This document shows positions 26,049-34,387 of a stretch of 64,000 bases of DNA, piece by piece. The translations under genes and the position numbers were made by a program. The notes beneath the pieces were generated by a model. It was not told the DNA's origin, ran no database searches, and saw only the letters and a program-made list of their open reading frames with translations. Source of the DNA: Flavobacterium algicola (GTDB lineage: Bacteria; Bacteroidota; Bacteroidia; Flavobacteriales; Flavobacteriaceae); NCBI RefSeq assembly GCF_022399565.1, contig NZ_JAJTUT010000002.1, positions 434,001 through 498,000 of the forward strand, given 5' to 3'. Positions within the stretch are counted from its first letter, which is position 1, and each line of letters starts with the position of its first letter.

Positions 26049-27986
26049 ATGAACAATAAAATCGTTCGTGTAAGTACGCTATGCGTATTACTGAGTGCAT
26101 CTGTTTTTGCACAACAAAGAAAAGGAATTATGGCTACTCCAAATGAATTGAGTGAAGTAGTTATTTCAGATTCTAAATTTGACTTGCCTAAAGAAAAATC
26201 AGGTAAGGTAATTGTAAAGATAACTGCAGAAGATTTGGCAAAAAAATCAGGGCAATCTATAGCCACTGTTTTAAGTGCAGTAGCTGGAGTAGAGGTAAAC
26301 GGAAATCAAAGTAGTACGGGGAAAAATTTAAGCTATTACATTCGTGGAAGCCGTAGCCGTCAAACTTTAATTTTAATCGATGGTATTCCTGTTTCTGATG
26401 CATCAGGAATTAACTTTGAATATGATTTACGATTAATACCAGTAGAGCAAGTTGAGAGTATCGAAATCATGAAAGGTGCTTCTAGCACATTATATGGATC
26501 TGGTGCTGCAGCAGGAATTATTAATATCACGCTAAAAAAAGGAAATACAAAAGCGATCTCGGGTAGTGCTTACCTAAATGTGGGTACGCAAAATACAGCA
26601 GTGGATAGAAATTATGCTCCTGCAGAAATTAATGAAGGATTTAGCTTGGGTGCAAAAGGGGATAAGGTAAATTATTTTGCAACTTTGAACGCTAGTGGAG
26701 CACAAGGTATATCCGAAGCTGCCGGAATTGACTTCGAAGATGATAAATTCTCTAGAGTTAATTCACTTATTAAAGTTGGATTGACACCAACTAAAAAATT
26801 AAGTTTCGATTTCTTTGCGAATTTTGACCGAATGAAAAACGATTTTGATTATGGTGCTTTTGCAGATGATTTAGAAAATTATAATACTTCAAATCAATAT
26901 CGTGTAGGATTTTCTCCAAAATACAAATATAATAATGGAGAATTAGTGATCAATACTAGTGGTAATCTAATAACAAGGGAATTATTTGTTTTTGGGGGTA
27001 TTACCAACTACAAGTCTAGAAATACAAATGTTGACGCATTTAATAAATATAAAATAACCAATGAGTTTTCTTTACTCACAGGAGTGCAATATCAATTTTT
27101 CGAAATGTCAATTTACAGTGAATATACTGCAATTTCGAATACGTTGGCAAAGTTTAACGTCATTGATCCTTATTTAAATCTAGTTTACACTTCAGATTTT
27201 GGTTTCAATATCAATGCTGGCGCTCGACTGAACAATCATAGTGATTATGGTAATCATGTGGTTTACAATATTAATCCATCTTATAATGTTCCAGGTTTAC
27301 CTCTAAAAATATTAGCGTCTTATAGTACTGCCTATATTACACCAAGTTTGTATCAATTATTTGATACCTATTCGGGTAACTTGGATTTAAAGCCTGAGGA
27401 AAATACGACTATTGAAGCTGGTTTTGAGGTGCAGTCAGCAAATAACAAAGTTTCTTTGAATGTGGTTGGATTTTACAGAGAAGAAGATTCTGCTATTGAA
27501 TATTATTCAAATCCAACAACCTATGCTTCATCTTATTTTAATGCAAGCGGAAAGTACAATGCTAAGGGTGTGGAGACAGCAATAACTTTTGCAATTTCAA
27601 ATAAATTAAATTTAAATGCTAACTATACTTTCAGTCAGGTAGAATCAAAAGCAGTTAATAATACATTTCCAGATGTTACCGCAAATCTATACAATGCGAA
27701 GCACAAAATTAATGCTAGTTTAGATTATCAGTTTAGTGATGGAACTTACTTTGGTTTAACCTATCAGTATTTGGACAAAAGAGATGCTTTTACAGGATAT
27801 CCTCCAGTAGTTTCTGTATTGGATGCTTACCAATTGCTAAACGCTGTGGCAAGATATAATTTGGTAAAGGATAGATTAATTGTTTTTGGAACAGTTAGCA
27901 ATATTACCAATGAAGATTTTGTTGAGGTTTTGGGTTACAGTACAAAAGGAAGAAACTTTAAGATCGGAATGACATTCTTATTCTAA
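26049..27986 (+). CDS. btuB: TonB-dependent cobalamin receptor, BtuB type
   Basis: 645 residues. Signal peptide about 1-17 (ends VFAQQ). There is no N-terminal carboxypeptidase-like domain, unlike the siderophore receptor in this window. A TonB-box-like segment (ELSEVVISD) precedes the plug: SIATVLSAVAGVEVNG, YYIRGSRSRQTLILIDGIPV, VESIEIMKGASSTLYGSGAAAGIINI (in parts, to about residue 165). The barrel ends in KIGMTFLF, with the C-terminal aromatic residue. Control by a cobalamin riboswitch directly upstream identifies the substrate as B12 or related corrinoids. It should deliver corrinoid to the BtuFCD-type importer at 14.5-17.6 kb. Confidence 0.93.
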   Translation: MNNKIVRVSTLCVLLSASVFAQQRKGIMATPNELSEVVISDSKFDLPKEKSGKVIVKITAEDLAKKSGQSIATVLSAVAGVEVNGNQSSTGKNLSYYIRGSRSRQTLILIDGIPVSDASGINFEYDLRLIPVEQVESIEIMKGASSTLYGSGAAAGIINITLKKGNTKAISGSAYLNVGTQNTAVDRNYAPAEINEGFSLGAKGDKVNYFATLNASGAQGISEAAGIDFEDDKFSRVNSLIKVGLTPTKKLSFDFFANFDRMKNDFDYGAFADDLENYNTSNQYRVGFSPKYKYNNGELVINTSGNLITRELFVFGGITNYKSRNTNVDAFNKYKITNEFSLLTGVQYQFFEMSIYSEYTAISNTLAKFNVIDPYLNLVYTSDFGFNINAGARLNNHSDYGNHVVYNINPSYNVPGLPLKILASYSTAYITPSLYQLFDTYSGNLDLKPEENTTIEAGFEVQSANNKVSLNVVGFYREEDSAIEYYSNPTTYASSYFNASGKYNAKGVETAITFAISNKLNLNANYTFSQVESKAVNNTFPDVTANLYNAKHKINASLDYQFSDGTYFGLTYQYLDKRDAFTGYPPVVSVLDAYQLLNAVARYNLVKDRLIVFGTVSNITNEDFVEVLGYSTKGRNFKIGMTFLF

Positions 27987-28007
27987 AGATTTAAATTTAA
28001 TCGGAAA

Positions 28008-28045
28008 AAAAATCTCGTTCTATAATTAGAACGAGATTTTTTTTT
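28008..28045. terminator. Bidirectional terminator between btuB and S41 protease gene
   Basis: A perfect stem of at least 13 bp (AAATCTCGTTCTA with TAGAACGAGATTT) and a 4-nt loop have A residues on one side and T residues on the other, serving the two convergent genes. Confidence 0.93.
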
Positions 28046-28048
28046 GAT

Positions 28049-29455
28049 TTATTCAACTTGCATTCCACCCCTGCGAGTAATCGTTTTAGAGTCATTGAAG
28101 TAGATAAATGGATCTTCAATATTTTGTTTAATGGTTCGACTAGTTCCTGTGATTTTTGAAATAGCAATTTTTAGTAGAGGTTCATTAACATCACCTAATA
28201 CGCCAAAAGTACTTCCTGTTTCTTTTTGAAAGTAGTTTGGTTGTATCCCTGATTGATAGTCACCAAAATCATTTTTATTCACTGTGTATGCAATAATAGG
28301 CTGCATTGCATATTTGTGATTTGGATTTCTATTATTCGCTGTAAAATTTGCAGAGTCATAAAGTGTAGTGGAAGCTTGATTTTTACCTACCGTAGTGTCT
28401 CCAATTTGAACCACATTTATATAAGGTTTTAAACCATTTATAATCAATTCGCTTGCAGAAGCTGTTCTTGAACTTGTCAGTACATAAACGGTAGGTAATG
28501 AGAGACTATTAATCGCTACACTATTTATTTTATCTGGAAATAAATAATTAGTATTGCTGTTACTTTTTTTACTGTTGTAGATTAACTTTGAGAAAACTTG
28601 ATTGGTAAACTGGCCAGTAATCATACTTGCTAGGCGAGTGGCAGTTAGCACAGATCCTCCTGGATTATAACGTAAATCTAAAACTAAGTCAGTTACGGCT
28701 GCTGATTTTAAGGTACCAAAAGCGTCGTTTAACAGGGAATCATAGTTAGAGTAAAAACCATTATACATGATGTATCCTATTTTGTGACTTCCAGAGGTAA
28801 TGACTTTATTTACTAAGATCGGATTTTCATCTAATACTGTTTTGGTAAAAGAAATTGATTTACCGTTTGATACAACTGCAGTACCGTTGTAAGTGGCAAA
28901 ATTTAGCGTGTATATTTCTTCTGCACTAAATAATAGTGAATAATAGTTAGCTTCAGTAAGTCTAATTCCATTAACACTAGTAAAAAAGTCCCCCCTTTTA
29001 ATGTCTTTAGTTGCAGCATCGGACTTAGGAACAATATAGCTTACAATAGCTACCAATTTACTATTATCTGTAGGATCGTAATTTAAGATAAATTCGATAC
29101 CATTGCTTTTCGTAGTTCCTTGAAATTCTTGTTCAAGTACGGTGTAATCACTCACAATCCAGCTAAAACGATCAATAGTTTTGGACACTCTCAAAGCATC
29201 GAATAATTCTTCTGGAGAATAATTGCCAAGAAAATTACTGTATTGGTCCGGAGTAGAAAAACGGTCATCGGCCAAATCAGGTACGCTCGATTGCCATAAG
29301 TAGTAGGTATTGAGTCCTTTCCAGATAAAATCGTTGATTTCTAGATCTTTTGCGATAGCAACATCGTCATTATCGGTACAACTTTGAAAACCAAAAGCTG
29401 TAATCAATAGAATAATAAGAGCAGTAGAGTAGCGTGTCATATTGAGCTGTTTCAT
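28049..29455 (-). CDS. S41-family peptidase lipoprotein
   Basis: 468 residues; Met6 (29440) is an alternative start. A lipobox FQSC at about 23-26 makes it a lipoprotein. A helical N-terminal region (about 38-110) is followed by a PDZ-like segment (IVPKSDAATKDIKRGDFFTSVNGIRL, in parts, about 140-170). The C-terminal protease domain contains LVLDLRYNPGGSV, then VYVLTSSRTASASELIINGL, in which the Ser of ASASE is the nucleophile, and GDTTVGKNQAS with the catalytic Lys. It is likely a periplasmic processing or degrading protease. It is divergent from the DUF4252 pair, with which S41 genes are often found in Flavobacteria. Confidence 0.9.
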   Translation of the reverse strand: MKQLNMTRYSTALIILLITAFGFQSCTDNDDVAIAKDLEINDFIWKGLNTYYLWQSSVPDLADDRFSTPDQYSNFLGNYSPEELFDALRVSKTIDRFSWIVSDYTVLEQEFQGTTKSNGIEFILNYDPTDNSKLVAIVSYIVPKSDAATKDIKRGDFFTSVNGIRLTEANYYSLLFSAEEIYTLNFATYNGTAVVSNGKSISFTKTVLDENPILVNKVITSGSHKIGYIMYNGFYSNYDSLLNDAFGTLKSAAVTDLVLDLRYNPGGSVLTATRLASMITGQFTNQVFSKLIYNSKKSNSNTNYLFPDKINSVAINSLSLPTVYVLTSSRTASASELIINGLKPYINVVQIGDTTVGKNQASTTLYDSANFTANNRNPNHKYAMQPIIAYTVNKNDFGDYQSGIQPNYFQKETGSTFGVLGDVNEPLLKIAISKITGTSRTIKQNIEDPFIYFNDSKTITRRGGMQVE

Positions 29456-29531
29456 ATAGGTAATTAACGTAAAAATACTATCTTTAGTTTTAATTTGTTC
29501 TATATTTAAAACATTAATAATTTAAATTGAT

Positions 29532-29789
29532 ATGAATTTTAACGGTTTGAAGAAAGGATTAGCTTTCGCATTACTGATTGCATCGATAGCTTTAGTAATT
29601 TTTTATGTTTCGAATACTAAAACAAGCATTACGAACTCGGATACTATTGATGATCCAGAGATAGCTTATAGGGAAACACAGAAAGCATTGCGCCTTATTG
29701 CGAAGCCTTTAAATATTGGCATGAAAAGTGTATTATATGTTAAAGAACATGACAGTGACAAAACCAAAATTTTTATAAAACAAGAATAA
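29532..29789 (+). CDS. Small single-span membrane protein linked to DUF4252
   Basis: 85 residues. A helix at about 9-27 (GLAFALLIASIALVIFYV) is followed by a short extracytoplasmic part containing YRETQKALRLIAKPLNIGMKSVLYVKE (in parts). Proteins of this size with the pattern ETQKAL...LN.GM.SV.Y..E are, from memory, regular upstream neighbours of DUF4252 genes in Flavobacteria, often after a sigma-factor gene. No sigma factor is present here. The DUF4252 gene begins 14 bp later, so the pair is an operon. Function unknown. Confidence 0.72.
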   Translation: MNFNGLKKGLAFALLIASIALVIFYVSNTKTSITNSDTIDDPEIAYRETQKALRLIAKPLNIGMKSVLYVKEHDSDKTKIFIKQE

Positions 29790-29803
29790 TAAAATACCAA
29801 ACC

Positions 29804-30325
29804 ATGAAAAAACAATTATTTGGATTACTGGTTCTACTTGTAACAAATTCCGCAACTGCACAATCAGTATTTGATAAATTTAATGATAAAGACCAAGTTA
29901 CTGCTGTTGTAGTTGATAAAAAAATGTTTGAATTGATGAGTAAAGTAAAAGTGGATGCTTCTGATAAGGAAAGATACCAGTATATGAATCTAATCAAAAA
30001 ACTAGACAACTTAAAAGTATTTATAACTACCAACGCTAAAGTAGCATCAGATATGAAACTGACCGCCGACAAATACATCCAAACTGCAGGTCTAGAGGAA
30101 TTAATGAAAGTGAATGACAGTGGTAAGAAAGTTCATATTGTTGTGAAATCGGGAGCTGCAGATGCAGAAATAAAAGAACTTTTAATGTTTATTGAAGGGA
30201 GTGGTAAAGAAAATGAATCTGTATTAATGTCGCTTACAGGTAGTTTTAAGTTGAGTGAGATTGCCATTCTTACAGATAAAATGAAAATACAAGGTGGAGA
30301 TGAATTGAAAAGAGCTACCAGATAG
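29804..30325 (+). CDS. DUF4252 domain secreted protein
   Basis: 173 residues with a signal peptide (about 1-19, ends ATAQS). The body matches DUF4252: FDKFNDKDQVTAVVVDKKMFELM at the start, DLKV-type segment LDNLKVFITTNAKVASDMK, and SLTGSFKLSEIAILTDKM near the C-terminus. The family's role is unknown; in other Flavobacteria it is encoded with an ECF sigma factor and may belong to an envelope response. It forms a two-gene unit with the small membrane protein upstream. A strong terminator follows. Confidence 0.88.
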   Translation: MKKQLFGLLVLLVTNSATAQSVFDKFNDKDQVTAVVVDKKMFELMSKVKVDASDKERYQYMNLIKKLDNLKVFITTNAKVASDMKLTADKYIQTAGLEELMKVNDSGKKVHIVVKSGAADAEIKELLMFIEGSGKENESVLMSLTGSFKLSEIAILTDKMKIQGGDELKRATR

Positions 30326-30350
30326 AAAAACAAAATAGCGGAATAAAAAA

Positions 30351-30383
30351 AAAATGCCTTAGAAAATTTCTAAGGCATTTTTA
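30351..30383 (+). terminator. Terminator of the DUF4252 unit
   Basis: A long stem, AAAATGCCTTAGAAA with TTTCTAAGGCATTTTT, stands 25 bp after the stop codon and is followed by T residues. Confidence 0.92.
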
Positions 30384-30737
30384 TTGGTTATTATAGTTGT
30401 TTTGGTATTATATTTTTTAAAACTTGGAGTATTATTTTCTCTACTTATAATTAATTTTCCCTACTGAGATAAAATTATTCAATCTCTTTTTTATTAATTG
30501 CGATAGAAAATTTGAAACATTGTACGGTTCGGATAATTAACGATTCGAATATACGTGATTGTTATTAAATTCCAATTTAATTATGCTTTTTTTTATACTA
30601 AGTATAAAAAAAAGTTAAAAATATTTTAATTTTCTTACAGTAGAATTTATTTAAGTAATAACAAATTGGTAGGTGTATCTGGCAAAAGGTTGGTATACAA
30701 CTATTGAATAGTAGTCAATATTATTTAAGTATAACGC
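30384..30737. other. Gene-free AT-rich stretch
   Basis: No reading frame of note on either strand. Its one clear structure is a 14-bp perfect palindrome at 30586-30614, listed separately. Both flanking genes are convergent, so no promoter is needed here for them, which leaves the reason for the roughly 350 bp open. Confidence 0.6.
30586..30614. repeat. Perfect 14-bp palindrome in convergent gap
   Basis: CTTTTTTTTATACT is followed, after one central A, by its exact complement AGTATAAAAAAAAG. It is too far from either convergent gene to be a simple terminator (about 260 bp from one and 180 bp from the other), and each already has its own terminator. Confidence 0.6.
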
Positions 30738-30766
30738 AAAAAAATACCCTAGGATATAGGGTATTT
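30738..30766 (-). terminator. Terminator of the alpha-hydroxy-acid dehydrogenase gene
   Basis: ATACCCTA and TAGGGTAT pair around a 5-nt loop. On the minus strand a T run follows, about 30 bp after the stop codon of the gene. Confidence 0.85.
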
Positions 30767-30795
30767 TATTTTGTATTGTTCTTTATTGATCGTAC

Positions 30796-31941
30796 TTATA
30801 TAAGATGATTTTTAAAATCTTCAACAGTAGCGCAATTTAGTTGTTCCATAACTTGCTGAAGTTCTGTTTTTAATAATGACATAGTATGATTTCCTCCTTT
30901 TTTACCAAGAGCAGAAACACCATACATAAATGATCTACCCATAAATGTAAATTTAGCACCACAAGCCATAGCTCTAGCAACGTCTGGTCCAGAGCGTACA
31001 CCGCTATCCATCATTATTTCAATTTGATCACCATATTTTGCCACTAATCGTTTTAATGAATTTATTGAAGATTCTCCCGCATCTAGCTGACGACCGCCAT
31101 GATTAGAAACGATTACACCGTCTACACCAAGACGAATAGCTTCCTCTATATCTTCTTCAGAAGCTACACCCTTAAGTACTAGTTTCCCTTTCCACATATC
31201 TCTAATTGGCTTGATTTTGGCTTCATTAAGACGACCAGAAAACGTGTCGTTCATAAATTTACCTAATTGCTTTAAATCCAAACCTTTCGGCATATATGGT
31301 AATAGATTTGCAAAACCCGGCTGCCCGTGAATTAGCGTTTGTAAGGCCCATTCAGGTTTACCCATTACTTGCAGAATATTTGCAACAGACATTTTTGGAG
31401 GCATTGCTAAACCGTTTCTGACATCTCTCGGTCTAAAACCAAAAGTTGGTACATCACATAGAATTACCAAAACAGGGCAATCTGCTGCTGCCGCTCTCTT
31501 AATTAGGTCATCTCTCAAATCATCTTTAGCAGGATGGTACAATTGAAACCATGATTTACCTTCTGTAATTTCGCTAATACGTTCAATATTACTTGTGGTT
31601 ACAGTACTCAAAACAAAGGGTACATTATGATCGAAAGCTGCTTTTGCTAAAATTTCTGTTGCATTAGGCCACATCAAACCTTGTAATCCCACTGGTGCAA
31701 TTCCGAAAGGAGCATCGTATTCGATTCCGAAAAGTTTAGTTTTCATGCTAGAACCATTATGGTCTCTTAGGTAATTAGGTTTAAGCTGAACCTCTCTTAA
31801 ATCAGAAGTATTTCTATGTAAATTAACATCTTCATTACATCCACCATCAAGATATTCAAAAGCAAATCTTGGAATCTTTTTTTGTGCTTGAGTTCTTAAA
31901 TCATCTATAGAAGGGTATCTAGAATCTAATTGTACTGCCAT
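30796..31941 (-). CDS. lldD: FMN-dependent alpha-hydroxy-acid dehydrogenase (L-lactate dehydrogenase LldD type)
   Basis: 381 residues, a normal family length. The TIM barrel begins YPSIDDLRTQAQKKIPRFAFEYLDGG. FMN-site segments are GIAPVGLQGLMWPNATEI near 78-95 and LVLKGVASEEDIEEAIRLG with the FMN-contacting Lys. The active-site motif VSNHGGRQLD near residue 280 holds the catalytic His and Arg, and DSGVRSGPDVARAMACGA binds the FMN phosphate. It oxidises L-lactate or a related 2-hydroxy acid to the keto acid. An AraC-type regulator gene lies 247 bp upstream on the same strand and may control it. The exact substrate is not certain. Confidence 0.9.
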   Translation of the reverse strand: MAVQLDSRYPSIDDLRTQAQKKIPRFAFEYLDGGCNEDVNLHRNTSDLREVQLKPNYLRDHNGSSMKTKLFGIEYDAPFGIAPVGLQGLMWPNATEILAKAAFDHNVPFVLSTVTTSNIERISEITEGKSWFQLYHPAKDDLRDDLIKRAAAADCPVLVILCDVPTFGFRPRDVRNGLAMPPKMSVANILQVMGKPEWALQTLIHGQPGFANLLPYMPKGLDLKQLGKFMNDTFSGRLNEAKIKPIRDMWKGKLVLKGVASEEDIEEAIRLGVDGVIVSNHGGRQLDAGESSINSLKRLVAKYGDQIEIMMDSGVRSGPDVARAMACGAKFTFMGRSFMYGVSALGKKGGNHTMSLLKTELQQVMEQLNCATVEDFKNHLI

Positions 31942-32188
31942 AATCGCTATATTGGTTAATTATAAAAGGTATGTTGTTTTAATCAAATATTTTTTCTGTC
32001 TACACTTGTGTTATTTGGCACTAAGAATAAATCAGAGTACAATATTACAAGGAATACAAAGGTGAAACTTCCTAATATTTGATTAAAAGCAATACTATTT
32101 TTGCCTATAAATAGAAATTTGATTTAAATCAGTAGTTAATTGTGATTTTGTCTTTTAATATAGCGTTATAAATAAAGTAGAGAAAAGT

Positions 32189-33061
32189 TTAATGCGTATC
32201 ATTATGATGCTGTCTTACATAATCAGAAGGGGTACAATTCATAATTAACTTAAATTGCCTATTAAAATTTGATATATTATTAAAACCCGATTCATAACAA
32301 ATAGAAGCAATATTGTATTTGTCCTCCAATAGCAGTTTGCAAGCGTACCCAATGCGAATCTCAGATAGATAACGTGAGAAGTTTTTACGGTTCATTCGTT
32401 TAAAAAACCGACTGAAAGCAGAGGTATTCATGTTGGCAATTTGTGCTACCTCCTCAAGTGTGATTGGGTTATTGAAATTTTTAAAAATGTAGGCTTGTAC
32501 TTTGTCTTGCGTTTCATTCGTAGAAGTTTTAAATGAATGCACAAAACCCTTACTCGCCAAACTTTTGGTATCCTTATGGCGCGCTAATTGATTGAGAATA
32601 TGTAGAAATGACATAGTTTTTTCAAAACCTTTTTGCTCAACCATTTTTTGAATATCTTGAATGAGGTTATGATCAAGGTTTAAAAATTTTATACCCAAGC
32701 GAGCTCTTTCATACAAGTGTGAGATATGATTCATCTCTGGAGTTTCAAAAAATGTGGTACCGAGATAATCTTTTTTAAAATGAACAGCAATGGCTTTAGC
32801 CGATTCATTGGTGTTTTTTTGAAAATAGTCTTCATCATTGAGCCACATATGTGGTAAATTTTCTCCGATAAGGATAATATCTCCAACTTCAAATTTTTCG
32901 ATACTATCCCCAACAAAGCAGCTTCCCTCGCTTTTTAAAATCACTACCAGTTCTAATTCGGGATGGTAATGCCAAATCTTTAAAAAATAAGGATAATCAT
33001 TTAACTTGGCAGTAAACGAACTGTTGTTAAGACTACTTCGATCTAATAAATGGAGTTTCAT
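32189..33061 (-). CDS. AraC-family transcriptional regulator with cupin sensor domain
   Basis: 290 residues. The N-terminal cupin (about 25-110) contains WHYHPELELVVILKSEGSCFVGD and VGDIILIGENLPHMW, the usual small-molecule binding part. The C-terminal half (about 188-286) has two helix-turn-helix units: NPITLEEVAQIANMNTSAFSRFFKR and YNIASICYESGFNNISNFNRQFK (in parts), ending NCTPSDYVRQ, the AraC signature. It probably senses a sugar or organic acid and activates the downstream alpha-hydroxy-acid dehydrogenase gene on the same strand. The binding site was not identified. Confidence 0.92.
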   Translation of the reverse strand: MKLHLLDRSSLNNSSFTAKLNDYPYFLKIWHYHPELELVVILKSEGSCFVGDSIEKFEVGDIILIGENLPHMWLNDEDYFQKNTNESAKAIAVHFKKDYLGTTFFETPEMNHISHLYERARLGIKFLNLDHNLIQDIQKMVEQKGFEKTMSFLHILNQLARHKDTKSLASKGFVHSFKTSTNETQDKVQAYIFKNFNNPITLEEVAQIANMNTSAFSRFFKRMNRKNFSRYLSEIRIGYACKLLLEDKYNIASICYESGFNNISNFNRQFKLIMNCTPSDYVRQHHNDTH

Positions 33062-33226
33062 TATTATAATTTTGCATAATATTATTATGAGGTTAAAGTA
33101 CTCAAAATATGGCGTTAGAGCAAAAAAAGTATTTATTATTTGGGTAAGTCTTTAATTAAATAATATCAGTGCCAATACAAAGTATGATTTACTCAGGATT
33201 GAAATTCGTTAAAATAAAAGAAATAC

Positions 33227-34069
33227 TTAATTAATTACGATTTCTGCCCAGATAGGAATGTGGTCTGAGATGGAGCGTGCCTCAGGTAAAGATTTAAATT
33301 TATCGTAAAATAGTATCACTCCAGAATTCTTAACTGTAATTTTATTTGAATTGTAGAATACATTATCAAATTCCGACGCCAAACATTCTTCTAATACGCA
33401 ATCTCTTTTCAAGGAGGTTTTTTGATCTTTTAAAATTGGTAGGTAACCCATTTTTCGTAAAGGATTAAAAACTGTATGTGATTGAGGACAATTGAAATCT
33501 CCAGTAAAAACTAAATTCAGTGCTGGATATTGTGCCGGTAAAAACTTGAAATATTTAATCTCTGTCTCAGGCTGTTTGCTTTTGGTAATAGCGTGAAAAT
33601 TAACCAAAGTAAAAGTTTTATTATTTATCTCGAAAGTGCAGTAATATGGTTCTCTATCTATTTCAAGATGGTATTTTTGCTCTAACCATGCCTGACCCAC
33701 TTTTTTTATTTTATTTGTTTTCCATAAAAAAGCATATCGCTCTGTTTTATAGGCGCTGCTAGAAGTTGGTTCGCTTATGGTATAATCCCATTGAGTACCT
33801 GTTCGATTCAGTTCATCTGCTAATTTGGCAACAGCTTGTGACCCGCCATATCCCGCCACAACTTCCTGAATAGCTACCACATCAAAATCTCTAAGCGTAT
33901 TGGCCATAAATTCGATTTCGCTGTCCGACTTAGACTTGCCTAAGTTTTCAATATTCCAAGATACAATTTTGGTTTGGGCGTAAAGACCTCCAATTTGTAC
34001 TAACAAGAAAATAAAGAGGAATAGAAAATGTAGTTTAAAAGAGGAGAATCGATTTTTTATAATATACAT
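33227..34069 (-). CDS. Secreted endonuclease/exonuclease/phosphatase-family protein
   Basis: 280 residues with a signal peptide (about 1-31, ends GLYAQ). The EEP fold is clear: IVSWNIENLG with the metal-binding Asn, FDVVAIQEVV with Glu, LVFTGDFNCP with Asp/Asn and SISDHIPIWAEI with the catalytic His-Asp pair at the C-terminus. It is therefore a catalytically complete, exported phosphodiesterase or nuclease. It lacks a T9SS signal, in contrast to the large nuclease at 19.9 kb, so it probably stays in the periplasm. The DUF6804 gene lies 12 bp upstream on the same strand, so they may share a transcript. Confidence 0.9.
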   Translation of the reverse strand: MYIIKNRFSSFKLHFLFLFIFLLVQIGGLYAQTKIVSWNIENLGKSKSDSEIEFMANTLRDFDVVAIQEVVAGYGGSQAVAKLADELNRTGTQWDYTISEPTSSSAYKTERYAFLWKTNKIKKVGQAWLEQKYHLEIDREPYYCTFEINNKTFTLVNFHAITKSKQPETEIKYFKFLPAQYPALNLVFTGDFNCPQSHTVFNPLRKMGYLPILKDQKTSLKRDCVLEECLASEFDNVFYNSNKITVKNSGVILFYDKFKSLPEARSISDHIPIWAEIVIN

Positions 34070-34081
34070 TTTTAGGGCTGC

Positions 34082-34318
34082 TTATTGTTTTTTCGAAGAT
34101 AAGGCAATAGATCCTAATAAACCAAGCGCGACGACAGCATCGACTATATTCCAAATCGTTCTCCCCAATGCAATTTTAAAAAAGGGTTGAAAGAGTAATA
34201 CCAGTGCGATATAAATAATTGCTTCATTCTTGTTTTCCGCACCCGCTGCCAACACTGCTAAATACCCAAATCCTACCATACCCAAAAACCGAACGAGTTG
34301 AAAATAACCGTAATGCAA
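34082..34318 (-). CDS. DUF6804 small membrane protein, N-terminus uncertain
   Basis: 78 residues if it starts at the TTG (34316-34318), giving HYGYFQLVRFLGMVGFGYLA and later LLFQPFFKIALGRTIWNIVD, the DUF6804 hallmark. Three hydrophobic helices are visible. The frame stays open for 16 more codons upstream and encodes TKLTLAILLLACLLP, which looks like the helix that homologues have just before the YGYFQ motif. However, a stop precedes it and no ATG, GTG or TTG occurs in it. Either the TTG start is real and the protein is short, or the original start was lost by mutation. Function unknown. Confidence 0.68.
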   Translation of the reverse strand: MHYGYFQLVRFLGMVGFGYLAVLAAGAENKNEAIIYIALVLLFQPFFKIALGRTIWNIVDAVVALGLLGSIALSSKKQ

Positions 34319-34387
34319 GGGTAGGAGGCATGCTAGTAGGAGGATGGCGAGAGTGAGTTTTGTTTAAAAATTTACTACCTACTAAAG

